64,000 nt of DNA from positions 1 through 64,000 of the forward strand of contig JAFTZJ010000057.1 in NCBI GenBank assembly GCA_017461045.1, written 5' to 3'. Below the pieces are notes generated by a model. That model worked only from the letters and a program-made list of their open reading frames with translations. It searched no databases and was not told where the DNA came from. Position numbers and translations under genes: made by a program. This stretch comes from Lachnospiraceae bacterium (GTDB lineage Bacteria > Bacillota > Clostridia > Lachnospirales > Lachnospiraceae). Positions 26,509 through 34,838 of this stretch are shown piece after piece; position 1 is the stretch's first letter; every line of letters starts with the position of its first letter.

Positions 26509-27700
26509 GCAGTCCATACGAGAAGCCTGTGTAGCATTGGAAGCAATCGAGGATAAGGTTGTAGAGGAAATGATTGATGCGGCAATTATTCAGCAGGCAA
26601 AGAATCAACACCTTTCCCTACAACAAAAGCTTCGAATTCGGGAACGGGTATTTCATTCGGTTCGTGGCTATGACTGTCTGGAGGAGTTGTTTCAGATGGA
26701 GGATGTCACAGAAATAATGATTAACGGATATGATTCCATTTTCATTGAACGTCACGGAAAACTGGTGCAATGGGATCAAAAGTTCTCATCCTTGGAAAAG
26801 TATATGGACGTGATTCAACAGGTGGTGGCAGGATGCAACCGGATTGTAAATGAGAGGACTCCAATTGTAGACGCCAGATTAAAGGATGGTTCCCGAGTAA
26901 ATATCGTATTGCCCCCAATTGCTTTGGATGGTGCAGTCATGACGATTCGGCGATTTCCAAGTAACACCTATGGAATGAAAGATTTAGTAAATATGGGAAT
27001 GTTATCGGAGGAAATGGCAGAGGATTTAAGAGTGCTGGTGGAAAGCAAGTATAATGTCTTGGTTTCAGGTGGGACCGGTTCCGGGAAAACAACCTTTTTA
27101 AATGCCTTATCGAATTACATTCCTCCAACGGAGCGGATTATTACCATTGAAGATTCTGCGGAACTACAGATTCGAGGGATCCCAAATCTGGTTCGATTAG
27201 AAGTTCGTAATGCCAATGTGGAAGGCAAGAATGAAATTACTATAAAAGAACTAATTCGTTCCGCTTTACGAATGCGACCGGACAGGATTATCGTTGGTGA
27301 GGTTCGGGGGGAAGAAGCAGTGGACATGCTACAAGCCATGAACACCGGACATAACGGGTCTTTGTCTACCGGACATGCCAATTCCGCTAAGGATATGATT
27401 TACCGATTGGAAACCATGGTATTAATGGGAATGGACATTCCGTTAATGGCTATTCGCCAGCAAATCGCTTCTGCAATTGATATTCTTGTGCATATCGGAA
27501 GATTGCCGGATGGAAGTCGTAGAGTGCTGGAAGTGTCAGAGGTGTTAGGCTGTGAGAATGGAGAGGTCCGGTTACATACCATATATGTCATGGAAGAGAA
27601 CCTGTTAAAGAATACGAAGCAGATTTGCTGGAGAAGAATGGAGAATTTTGTGAATGTTGAAAAAGCCAAAACAATGGGGAAAAAACTTGCAATTACATAA
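26468..27700 (+). CDS. tadA: TadA/CpaF-type pilus assembly ATPase
   Basis: A 410-residue secretion ATPase that powers Flp pilus assembly. Visible motifs are VTEIMINGYDSIFIE near residue 78, RLKDGSRVNIVLPP, Walker A SGGTGSGKTTF, the Asp box IITIEDSAEL, Walker B RIIVGEVRG and the His box GHNGSLSTGHANS. These define the CpaF/TadA branch. The GTG at 26468 gives the N-terminal helical domain of normal length. It overlaps tadZ and the tadB-like gene, so translation is coupled along the locus. Confidence 0.95.
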   Translation: MVTELEEEICKTIEQSIREACVALEAIEDKVVEEMIDAAIIQQAKNQHLSLQQKLRIRERVFHSVRGYDCLEELFQMEDVTEIMINGYDSIFIERHGKLVQWDQKFSSLEKYMDVIQQVVAGCNRIVNERTPIVDARLKDGSRVNIVLPPIALDGAVMTIRRFPSNTYGMKDLVNMGMLSEEMAEDLRVLVESKYNVLVSGGTGSGKTTFLNALSNYIPPTERIITIEDSAELQIRGIPNLVRLEVRNANVEGKNEITIKELIRSALRMRPDRIIVGEVRGEEAVDMLQAMNTGHNGSLSTGHANSAKDMIYRLETMVLMGMDIPLMAIRQQIASAIDILVHIGRLPDGSRRVLEVSEVLGCENGEVRLHTIYVMEENLLKNTKQICWRRMENFVNVEKAKTMGKKLAIT

Positions 27701-28418
27701 ACGATTTACAGGAAGAGAAATTGGAGTTTGGATAATCTCCCTATGTATGGTTGGGGGAATCGGATATCTGTTTTATGATTCCTGGATCGGAAGTGTTTGT
27801 TTGATTCCCTTTGCATATTTCATTGTGCATTGGTATATGCAATGGTGGGAAGGAAAACAGGAGCAGAAGAAGCGAAGAGAGTTTAAGGAATTATTATATG
27901 CGTTATCTGCCAACCTTCGAGCAGGATATTCCATGGAAAATGCGTGGATAGTAGCAGGCGATGATTTGCAGACCATTTATTCGGAGGGGTATTTGCTGCA
28001 ACCGGAGATGGAACGGGTGAAGAATCAGCTTCATTTGAAAATTTCACTGGAACAGGCAGTACAGGAATTTGCAAGGCGGAATCCCTTGGAGGAAATAGAA
28101 AGCTTTGCGGAATTGCTCTCCACTGCAAAGCGAAGTGGTGGCAATCTGGTACACATGATGGATAAAGCCATTGGGATTCTCACAGAGAAAATGGAAGTAG
28201 AACAAGAGATTCAAACCATGTTGTCCGGTAAGAAATTAGAACAGCGCATCATGTGCGGAATGCCAATTTTTATGTTGTTATATTTGCGAATTACCAATCC
28301 GCTGTATCTTTCAGGTCTATATCACAATTGGGTTGGTGTATTAGTTATGACGGCTTGTCTGGTGGCAACTTGTATAGCGGCTTGCTGGGGAGCGCGTCTT
28401 ATTAGAATTGAGGTGTAA
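27654..28418 (+). CDS. tadB: TadB-like inner membrane platform protein
   Basis: A 254-residue type II secretion F-family protein. Two helices lie near residues 23-65, followed by a cytosolic F domain (ELLYALSANLRAGYSMENAW, LSTAKRSGGNLVHMMDKA) and two C-terminal helices. This layout and the position after tadA identify the TadB half of the membrane platform. It overlaps the ATPase gene by 47 bases, which is long for a coupled start. An internal start is possible, but the N-terminal helices argue for this one. Confidence 0.85.
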   Translation: MLKKPKQWGKNLQLHKRFTGREIGVWIISLCMVGGIGYLFYDSWIGSVCLIPFAYFIVHWYMQWWEGKQEQKKRREFKELLYALSANLRAGYSMENAWIVAGDDLQTIYSEGYLLQPEMERVKNQLHLKISLEQAVQEFARRNPLEEIESFAELLSTAKRSGGNLVHMMDKAIGILTEKMEVEQEIQTMLSGKKLEQRIMCGMPIFMLLYLRITNPLYLSGLYHNWVGVLVMTACLVATCIAACWGARLIRIEV

Positions 28419-28419
28419 T

Positions 28420-29757
28420 TTGAAGAAAACAGCCATAGCCATTTATCATTTTTTAAAAAGCAAAGGATTCATTCGTACGGAGGAAGTACGAAAGTATCTA
28501 GTGCAACTACATAGAGAAACAACCGGTCAAATCGAGATGCGAGTTGAAAATTTTTTTGTTGAAACAATACATAAGGTGTTGCTCGTGTTGATTGTTGTGG
28601 GAGTGCTTTTGATTGCCATGTGGGCACAATCGGCGTTTGAGAGAGATGATGGTGTTCGAATTGTGCGTAGTGATTACGGAGAAGAGGAAGCAATACAACC
28701 TCTACTATACCGAGATTCATTCCATGAGTGGCAGGAACTGGAGATTACGGTGCCGGCGGTACAGTATCGTCCGGAGGAACTGAAGTCACAGTTTGAACAG
28801 GGATTTTCTTATCTGGAAGGTGTGATGCTAGGTGAGAATACAGACCTTGAAAATATCCATTTAGATATGGAACTTCCTACAAGTATACCGGATAGTGGAC
28901 TCATTGCAACTTGGAGCAGTGAGGATTATGAGCTGCTGAATGATAAAGGTGTGGTTAATAATTATGCCTTGACTGCGCCACAAAGCCTCCGGCTGCAATT
29001 GCAATTATCTTATGAGGATATCACAGAAACGAGAGAATACGAATTGACAATTCAGCCGAAGCGGTGGTCGGAACAGGAATTGGAAGCGATGGAATTACAG
29101 GCACATATACAAGAAACGCTGGGGAAGGAGCCCTATGAAAAGGAGGTGCATTTGCCTGGAGAGATGAATGGACTCATGCTTTCCGATACCCGGGAAACCA
29201 ATACGCGAATTATGGTTTTGCTACTGTTAGGTGGTGCGGTTTGTCTGCTTTTATGGTTTCGTCAAATGGAAACTTTACAAGGAAGGGTAAAGCGAAAAAA
29301 GCAAGAATTACTGAGAGAATATCCGGGAATTTTGAATCAGTTATTACTATACTTAGAAGCCGGCACAACAATAAAGGGTGCATTTGAACGTTTGCTCCAT
29401 CACTATGAAAAGGCCGGAAAAGAAAAGGAAAGCACCTATCAGGAATTGAAGTATTTGTGGAATGAATTACAATCCGGGGTGCCTCAGGAACGGGCATATC
29501 TGAATTGGGGAAAGCGAATCGGCATATTGCCTTATATGAAGCTGTCTTCTCTTTTAACGCAGCAGGTTCGTAAGGGTACCGGCGAGATTACCGACCAATT
29601 AGAGCAGGAGGAGCATGCAGCCTTTGAACGGAGAAAGGAGCTGGCAAAGAAATCCGGAGAAGAAGCAGGAACAAAGTTGCTGTTTCCGATGCTGTTGCTT
29701 ATGTTGGTTTCTATGGTGTTAGTGGTTTGTCCGGCATTGATGAACTTTATGATCTAA
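28420..29757 (+). CDS. tadC: TadC-like platform protein with inserted outside domain
   Basis: About 445 residues. The C-terminal ~190 are a normal F domain: LREYPGILNQLLLYLEAGTT, LLTQQVRKGTGEITD, then a terminal helix. Before it come a first helix (~48-68), a stretch of about 190 residues that should lie outside the cell, and a second helix near 265. This stretch (LDMELPTSIPDSGLIATWSS, beta-rich) resembles a bacterial Ig-like/atrophied Ig-type domain and is not in standard TadC. The TTG at 28420 follows GAGGTG; a TTG at 28408 in the same frame is inside tadB. Confidence 0.8.
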   Translation: MKKTAIAIYHFLKSKGFIRTEEVRKYLVQLHRETTGQIEMRVENFFVETIHKVLLVLIVVGVLLIAMWAQSAFERDDGVRIVRSDYGEEEAIQPLLYRDSFHEWQELEITVPAVQYRPEELKSQFEQGFSYLEGVMLGENTDLENIHLDMELPTSIPDSGLIATWSSEDYELLNDKGVVNNYALTAPQSLRLQLQLSYEDITETREYELTIQPKRWSEQELEAMELQAHIQETLGKEPYEKEVHLPGEMNGLMLSDTRETNTRIMVLLLLGGAVCLLLWFRQMETLQGRVKRKKQELLREYPGILNQLLLYLEAGTTIKGAFERLLHHYEKAGKEKESTYQELKYLWNELQSGVPQERAYLNWGKRIGILPYMKLSSLLTQQVRKGTGEITDQLEQEEHAAFERRKELAKKSGEEAGTKLLFPMLLLMLVSMVLVVCPALMNFMI

Positions 29758-29798
29758 GAGGATACAACAATAAAATCGTAAATGAAAGGAGAATCTGT

Positions 29799-29981
29799 AT
29801 GGAAGTTATGAAGGATTTTTTAATTGGTGAGCATTCCGAAGACGGAATGGGTGTGGTAGAAGTTCTGCTAATTATTGTGGTTTTGATTGCTATGGTAATT
29901 ATTTTCCAAAAGCAGATTACCGACTTGGTAAATAAGATTTGGAAAGCGATTAATAAGGATGCAGCTACAATTTATAAGTAA
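29799..29981 (+). CDS. Flp-type major pilin
   Basis: A 60-residue prepilin of the Flp1-like group. The short leader MEVMKDFLIGEHSEDG ends in Gly, followed by MGVVEVLLIIVVLIAMVIIF. The Glu at position +5 after the cleavage Gly is the hallmark of type IV prepilins, and a 20-residue hydrophobic stretch follows. The peptidase encoded at 24968 should cleave it. AAAGGAGA precedes the ATG at 29799. It lies between the platform genes and the minor pilin-like genes. Confidence 0.88.
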   Translation: MEVMKDFLIGEHSEDGMGVVEVLLIIVVLIAMVIIFQKQITDLVNKIWKAINKDAATIYK

Positions 29982-29992
29982 GAGGAGATGCT

Positions 29993-31405
29993 ATGAAAAA
30001 CGGTAACAAAGGACAGATATCTGTGTATGTCTGTGGGATGGTTTGTGTATTTCTGATTCTGATTGTAGTTGTGCTACAGGGGGTTCGTATCTGGGAAAGT
30101 AAGGCAAAAGCTACACAGGCGGTTTCCGGTATGGTAGACAGCATCAAGGGAGATTATCAGCCGGACTTGTTCCGGCGGTATCACCTGTTTGCTCTGGACA
30201 AGACATACTATGGAAAGGGAGAGGGATATCTGGAGGAACGGGCAAAGGAATATCTGAATTACAATTTGAATTCCAAGCATTCGTTATATTCCTATACAGT
30301 TGATGATGTGATGTTAGTAGATAGTCAGCCATTGTTAGAGGATGATTTAACAGGCTTTAAGCAACAGATAGAAGAGTATATGGAATTAAAGACACCGGTA
30401 GGTGCATTGGAAGCAGTCGTTCCGGTAAATGAGATTCAGCAGGTGACAGAGGAAGAACGTGCCTTTCAGAGCCAATGGGAGGAAATCGAACAGGAAATTG
30501 CAGCTTTGGATAATCCGGCTTTAGAGGGATCTGTTGATTTGGAATCCATAAAAAAATTGATTGGATTAGAAATGTTGATGAACCCATCACAAGGAGAAAT
30601 CTTATATTTGGTTATGCCGGAACAGGCATATGAGATTTCCAAAGAAGAAATCAATACCGGAGAGCTTCCTTCTCAGGAACAAAAGACATCATACCCGGTA
30701 TTAGATGGAATGACCATTTCCGAACTGGAAGAAGAATTATGTGGTATTGCATATGCTATGGAGGTATTTCAACATGCAGGAACAGAGGAGAAAACAGAAG
30801 AGAATCATTGTTTGGAATACGAAGTAGAGTATCTGGTAATGGGTAAGGATTCGGATTTTGAAAATATGTCTGCTGTAGCAGAGCGATTATGTATCATGCG
30901 GTTTGTTCCCAATGCAATGCATGCGTTTACGGATCAGACAAAACAACAGGAAGCCCAAGCAGTGGCAACGGTACTGTTGGGACCATATGGTGCGGCATTT
31001 GGAAAACCGGTTTCTTATGTGCTTTTGGCAGTATGGGCCTATGGAGAAAGCATTTTGGATGTAAAGGTGCTGTTGGATGGCGGACGGGTTCCGTTGTTGA
31101 AAGATAAGGATAGCTGGCAATTATCTCTGGAAGGACTGGCGGATATTGCCATACAAGAAGGAACCGGTACTTCGGAAGAAGAGGGCTGGGATTATGAAAT
31201 GTATTTAACGTGTATGCTTGCGACTATGCCCGATGCAAATACCAAATACTATCGCATGTTGGATTTGATGCAGTTGAATATTCAAGAAACCATACCGGAA
31301 TTTCGGATTGAGAATTGTATTTATGCTTTTCGTATGCAGGCAGAGATTCAAGAAGGAAATCGTGTATGGAATATGGAAGCCGCAGGAACGTATGAAACGA
31401 ATTAG
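29993..31405 (+). CDS. Tad-locus pseudopilin-like large outside protein
   Basis: 470 residues with an N-terminal GQISVYVCGMVCVFLILIVV helix, like a TadE/TadG-type anchor, and a large outside portion. It starts 11 bases after the pilin gene with AAGAGGAGATG. Large proteins with such a start occur in Firmicute tad loci and may correspond to DUF5702. The residues after the helix (RIWESKAKATQAVSG) are typical of pilin-like proteins with early Ser/Thr/Ala. It is probably a minor component of the pilus or its tip; this is inferred from position. Confidence 0.65.
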   Translation: MKNGNKGQISVYVCGMVCVFLILIVVVLQGVRIWESKAKATQAVSGMVDSIKGDYQPDLFRRYHLFALDKTYYGKGEGYLEERAKEYLNYNLNSKHSLYSYTVDDVMLVDSQPLLEDDLTGFKQQIEEYMELKTPVGALEAVVPVNEIQQVTEEERAFQSQWEEIEQEIAALDNPALEGSVDLESIKKLIGLEMLMNPSQGEILYLVMPEQAYEISKEEINTGELPSQEQKTSYPVLDGMTISELEEELCGIAYAMEVFQHAGTEEKTEENHCLEYEVEYLVMGKDSDFENMSAVAERLCIMRFVPNAMHAFTDQTKQQEAQAVATVLLGPYGAAFGKPVSYVLLAVWAYGESILDVKVLLDGGRVPLLKDKDSWQLSLEGLADIAIQEGTGTSEEEGWDYEMYLTCMLATMPDANTKYYRMLDLMQLNIQETIPEFRIENCIYAFRMQAEIQEGNRVWNMEAAGTYETN

Positions 31406-31422
31406 GAAGGAGGTGCTGTGAA

Positions 31423-32343
31423 ATGCGTATCTATCAAAGCAATGTACCGGAAGGGCAAAAATATAAACTTCATTTCGCTCAAAATAACAAGACTCCAAAC
31501 ATTAATCAAAAAATCATTTATTTCAAGTTTAATTCCAGATTTTTTTATTACAGTAAAATACTTTCGGTAGTCCCCCGTTGCGGTAGGTACGCAGTTCACA
31601 GCACCTCGGATAATCGGGGTTCGGCAGCGGTAGAAGCAGTTTGCATTATGCCGATTTTACTATTTGCATTCTGGGCGTTTTTTTCTATGACACAGATATT
31701 CATTGTAGAGAACCAAGTATATCAGGCGGCAATGAATACAGCTGACTATTTGGCAGAGTATGCATATATAGCGGAGGACAGTGAAATTGAGCTATTGGCT
31801 ACCGGTGTGGCTTATGTAAGGCTACACCAATATTTGCCGGATTCTGAGCGAATTGAGCAATACATACAGGGTGGAAAGTATGGGATTCTGATTACAAAGC
31901 CCATTGTTCTTGATGAAGAGGGGTTTATAACGTTAGAGCTACTATACCGGATTCGGATTCCGGTTCCGGTGATTGGTAATCTTACAATGCCAATCCAAGT
32001 GCAAATTCATCAAAAGGCATATGTGGGATATAAGGAAACGGAGCAGACGGATTTGAATCAACGATATGTGTATTTGACGGAGTATAGTAGTGTTTATCAT
32101 ACTACACGAAGCTGTAGTCATTTGGATTTAACCGTATATCCTATAAGTGGGTTGTCGTCAGAGTATCAATCTTTAGAGCCTTGTCATTATTGCGGTAATC
32201 GAGAGGCAGTTATCTACTATGCTACTGCTACAGGAGACATGTATCATACCAGTTTGGAATGTAGCGGTTTAAAGCGGACCGTGCGCCGAGTACCGATGAC
32301 AGAGGCAGTTGGGTATGCACCTTGTATGCGATGCGGGCAGTAG
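31423..32343 (+). CDS. TadE-like protein with tandem Cys motifs
   Basis: 306 residues. A TadE-type segment, RGSAAVEAVCIMPILLFAF, lies near residue 66, after an unusually long N-terminal extension. The C-terminal ~95 residues hold two similar units: VYHTTRSCSHL with PCHYCG, and MYHTSLECSGL with PCMRCG. Each has one His and three Cys in a spacing that could bind a metal or form disulfides outside the cell. GGAGGTG lies before the ATG. It overlaps the start region of the next TadE-like gene. Confidence 0.75.
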   Translation: MRIYQSNVPEGQKYKLHFAQNNKTPNINQKIIYFKFNSRFFYYSKILSVVPRCGRYAVHSTSDNRGSAAVEAVCIMPILLFAFWAFFSMTQIFIVENQVYQAAMNTADYLAEYAYIAEDSEIELLATGVAYVRLHQYLPDSERIEQYIQGGKYGILITKPIVLDEEGFITLELLYRIRIPVPVIGNLTMPIQVQIHQKAYVGYKETEQTDLNQRYVYLTEYSSVYHTTRSCSHLDLTVYPISGLSSEYQSLEPCHYCGNREAVIYYATATGDMYHTSLECSGLKRTVRRVPMTEAVGYAPCMRCGQ

Positions 32344-32357
32344 AGGAGGTGTCAGCA

Positions 32358-32744
32358 ATGAGTTGGAAATTAGATGGCAAAGTAATCAAACATAGAAATA
32401 ATACATGTAATGGAAAAAGGTATAATCGGGGAAGTGCAATTGTAGAAGTGACGTTGATAATGCCAGTAATACTAATACTTATGGTGTTATTTATTACAAT
32501 GTTGCTGGGAGGATTGCAACAGGCTAAGACACATGCAAGTCTTATGATGGAGTATACAGATGAGTCCGTAATAGAGAAAACAGCAGTTTTTGAAAAGGAT
32601 TATCAGGTCTATACCCAGACAGTAGAATTAGAATTTGTTCAAGGGTATCCCCTTCATTCCATAGAGCAACAAATAATCAGAAGTACATCTGAGGAAGAGC
32701 GAATCAGGAGGTGGCAGGTCTTTGGAAGTCTTGTTTCAGAATGA
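32358..32744 (+). CDS. TadE-like minor pilin protein
   Basis: 128 residues with the TadE segment RGSAIVEVTLIMPVILILMV near residue 29, and a short outside domain. The ATG at 32358 has GAGGAGGT upstream; an in-frame start at 32322 lies inside the previous gene. TadE-like proteins are processed by the same prepilin peptidase and help pilus assembly. The gene overlaps the FHA-domain gene by 23 bases. Confidence 0.78.
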   Translation: MSWKLDGKVIKHRNNTCNGKRYNRGSAIVEVTLIMPVILILMVLFITMLLGGLQQAKTHASLMMEYTDESVIEKTAVFEKDYQVYTQTVELEFVQGYPLHSIEQQIIRSTSEEERIRRWQVFGSLVSE

Positions 32745-34017
32745 GGGTTTTCGTCAATATATGGTAATGGAAGGGAAGTTTTTGAAGGAGCAGGAATTTG
32801 AATGTAATATGCTGTTACATTTTGAAGGAAAGATGCTGTTGCCGATTCAGATGCAATGGAAAAACGGAAATGCCTGTATTTGCTATGAGATGAGTGGTGC
32901 AGTAACGGTGGAGCAATACTTTGAACAACAGGAGTTTGGAATACGGGAATTACAAGGGTTATTTCAAGCGTATCTGAATGCTTATGAGGAAGTGGAAACC
33001 TATTTGTTGACACCGGATGGATTGCTCTTACATCCCCGTTATATTTTTTATATGCCGGGGCAACGGGATTTTCGCTTTTGCTATTATCCCAGAGAAAGCG
33101 GAAGGGTCTTGACGGAAATTACTGAATTGGTGGAGTTTTGTATGAAGCACACCCGACACCGGGATTCAGAGGCAGTATTGTTCATTTATGGTTTGTATCA
33201 TCAGTTGTTAGAGGAAAGTATTGATGTGAACATCATTCAAGAATACATACAGGGATTTGGCATACAGGAAGAGGAACCGGTAAAGGTACCGGATGATAAA
33301 AGTCAGGAGAAACCGAAACCTCCGGAGGCAGAAGAACCGATTATATTAGCATCAAAAGAGTCAGATTCGAAGCATAAGCAATTATGGTTTTATGTATATG
33401 CTGGTCTTTCCGGTATAGTGGCGGTATTCGATTGCTTATTTGTGATTCGATTTTTGATGGTTACCCGAAGTGATGCAGATATAAAAGTATCCATTGTTCT
33501 GACCATCCTGCTAATGATTTTTGTGTATAGTGCGGTGCAGGCAAATCGAAAACGAATTCCGCCTATAAAAGCATTGAAGGATGAAGGAGAAAGTGAAACG
33601 GTTCCTGTACAGGAACCTCCGGTGGAATTGGTTCGGGAGTGTGCAGAGAAGGAAGAGATGATAGAAGGAGAAACTATGGTATTGGAAACAGTTCAGAAAC
33701 AAATGGCTTCTGTGTGGGAATTACAGGAGCAGGAAGGAGCCGGTATTCGGATTCAGTTGAACCGGCTTCCGGGAGTTGTAGGTCGAAAAATCAGTGAAGT
33801 GGACTATGTAATGAATGGAGATGGCGTCAGCAGAAGACATGCCTTGCTGTTTTTAAGTGGTGAGGAGCTGTATGTGCAGGATTTGGGTTCTACCAACGGA
33901 ACCTATGTAAACGGAGTGCGTTTAATAGGGGAAGAACCCATGCGACTGCGAGAAACGGACGTGTTAATGATTGGGGGAAAACGGTATCTGATAAATCGTA
34001 ACAAGCCATTTATGTAG
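32722..34017 (+). CDS. FHA-domain membrane protein (DUF6382-like)
   Basis: 431 residues, starting at TTG 32722 after AGGAGG. The N-terminal ~170 residues resemble DUF6382, found with FHA domains in Clostridia. Two membrane helices lie near residues 225-275. The C-terminal FHA domain shows VVGRKISEVDYV, GDGVSRRHALL and DLGSTNGTYVNGVRL, which bind phospho-Thr peptides in the cytosol. It implies a Ser/Thr kinase input. It closes the tad run and lies just before the toxin module, so it could serve either; overlap with the TadE-like gene favours the pilus. Confidence 0.82.
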   Translation: MEVLFQNEGFRQYMVMEGKFLKEQEFECNMLLHFEGKMLLPIQMQWKNGNACICYEMSGAVTVEQYFEQQEFGIRELQGLFQAYLNAYEEVETYLLTPDGLLLHPRYIFYMPGQRDFRFCYYPRESGRVLTEITELVEFCMKHTRHRDSEAVLFIYGLYHQLLEESIDVNIIQEYIQGFGIQEEEPVKVPDDKSQEKPKPPEAEEPIILASKESDSKHKQLWFYVYAGLSGIVAVFDCLFVIRFLMVTRSDADIKVSIVLTILLMIFVYSAVQANRKRIPPIKALKDEGESETVPVQEPPVELVRECAEKEEMIEGETMVLETVQKQMASVWELQEQEGAGIRIQLNRLPGVVGRKISEVDYVMNGDGVSRRHALLFLSGEELYVQDLGSTNGTYVNGVRLIGEEPMRLRETDVLMIGGKRYLINRNKPFM

Positions 34018-34065
34018 ATTAAATTGGCTATTTATGCTGAAAATTGGTTGTTTTTGCAATGGGGG

Positions 34066-34094
34066 TTGTAATTGGGTTAGAAGTTAAGTACAAT
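34066..34094 (+). promoter_or_regulatory. promoter of the type VII toxin module
   Basis: TTGTAA (34066-34071) and TACAAT (34089-34094) are spaced by 17 bases, 35 bases before the ATG of the first small protein gene. It marks the toxin module as a unit separate from the tad run. Confidence 0.6.
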
Positions 34095-34129
34095 GTAACG
34101 CAAATATTTTGTAAAGAGGGAGGAATAAG

Positions 34130-34441
34130 ATGTCAGAAAGCATTCACATTCACTGTGCTGAAGTAGAAGAACATGCAGGTGAGATTGCTACCGCATCTGC
34201 TTATTTTGAGGAAGTATTATTAATACCCAGCGATAATAAGTCAACTATATCAGCAAATGAAAATGTACAGGAAGGCTTTGCTGAAACGCAGAATGCACTT
34301 GCTTTATTTGGGCAGTGTTTGGATCAGGAAGCAAAGAATATTCGGAGTTTGGGGTTGGTGTTTCAGGAGCACGATGAGATGATGAAAGCACTGTTGGAAG
34401 AATGTACAAGGGACACAGCGACAGAATCAATCGGAGAGTAA
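34130..34441 (+). CDS. small helical protein, TIGR04197-like T7SS partner
   Basis: A 103-residue acidic protein predicted to be mostly helical, with no signal peptide. Size, helix pattern and location before a DUF3958-like gene and an LXG-like gene match the small WXG100-like partners (TIGR04197/SACOL2603-type) of type VII secreted LXG toxins. No WXG motif is visible. GAGGGAGG lies before the ATG. The assignment rests on context more than on motifs. A likely role is binding the toxin's N-terminal domain for export. Confidence 0.6.
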   Translation: MSESIHIHCAEVEEHAGEIATASAYFEEVLLIPSDNKSTISANENVQEGFAETQNALALFGQCLDQEAKNIRSLGLVFQEHDEMMKALLEECTRDTATESIGE

Positions 34442-34446
34442 TAGTT

Positions 34447-34791
34447 ATGGAGGAACAAAAGAAGCAAGAGTTATATAGCAAGCTGCGTACGATGGAAGAT
34501 ACAGAGGAGACTGTGCAGAGAATCTGGAGAGATACTATGCGCCAAGAAGAGGAGCATGCAGAAAGCATATGGAGAAAAAGAAGGACGGCAGAAGGTCATT
34601 TTGAAAGTATCTATAGCAGTGACCCGGAATTATATTGCATTCTAGAGGAAAAGCAAGATGTAATTGTATCCATTCAAAGAGAGCAGGAGGCGTTCATAGA
34701 AGAGGTTGACAGAAAAAAGCGAAAAGACATAGAACAGTTAGAATGGCAAAGATATGAGCTTCAATCACAATTAAAAAAACTGGATAAATGA
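34447..34791 (+). CDS. coiled-coil protein, DUF3958-like
   Basis: A 114-residue protein almost entirely of charged helix (EEQKKQELYSKLRTMEDTEE, IEEVDRKKRKDIEQLEWQRY), predicted to be coiled coil. In LXG toxin operons a second small helical partner (DUF3958 type) is common at this place, and length fits. The ATG at 34447 follows CGGAGAG by 8 bases; an in-frame ATG at 34402 lies inside the previous gene. It probably forms a helical bundle with the toxin's N-terminal part before export. Confidence 0.6.
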   Translation: MEEQKKQELYSKLRTMEDTEETVQRIWRDTMRQEEEHAESIWRKRRTAEGHFESIYSSDPELYCILEEKQDVIVSIQREQEAFIEEVDRKKRKDIEQLEWQRYELQSQLKKLDK

Positions 34792-34838
34792 TGCAAACTA
34801 TTTTGAATTGCAATGGAAAGTGTTGGGAGGTAAAATAA

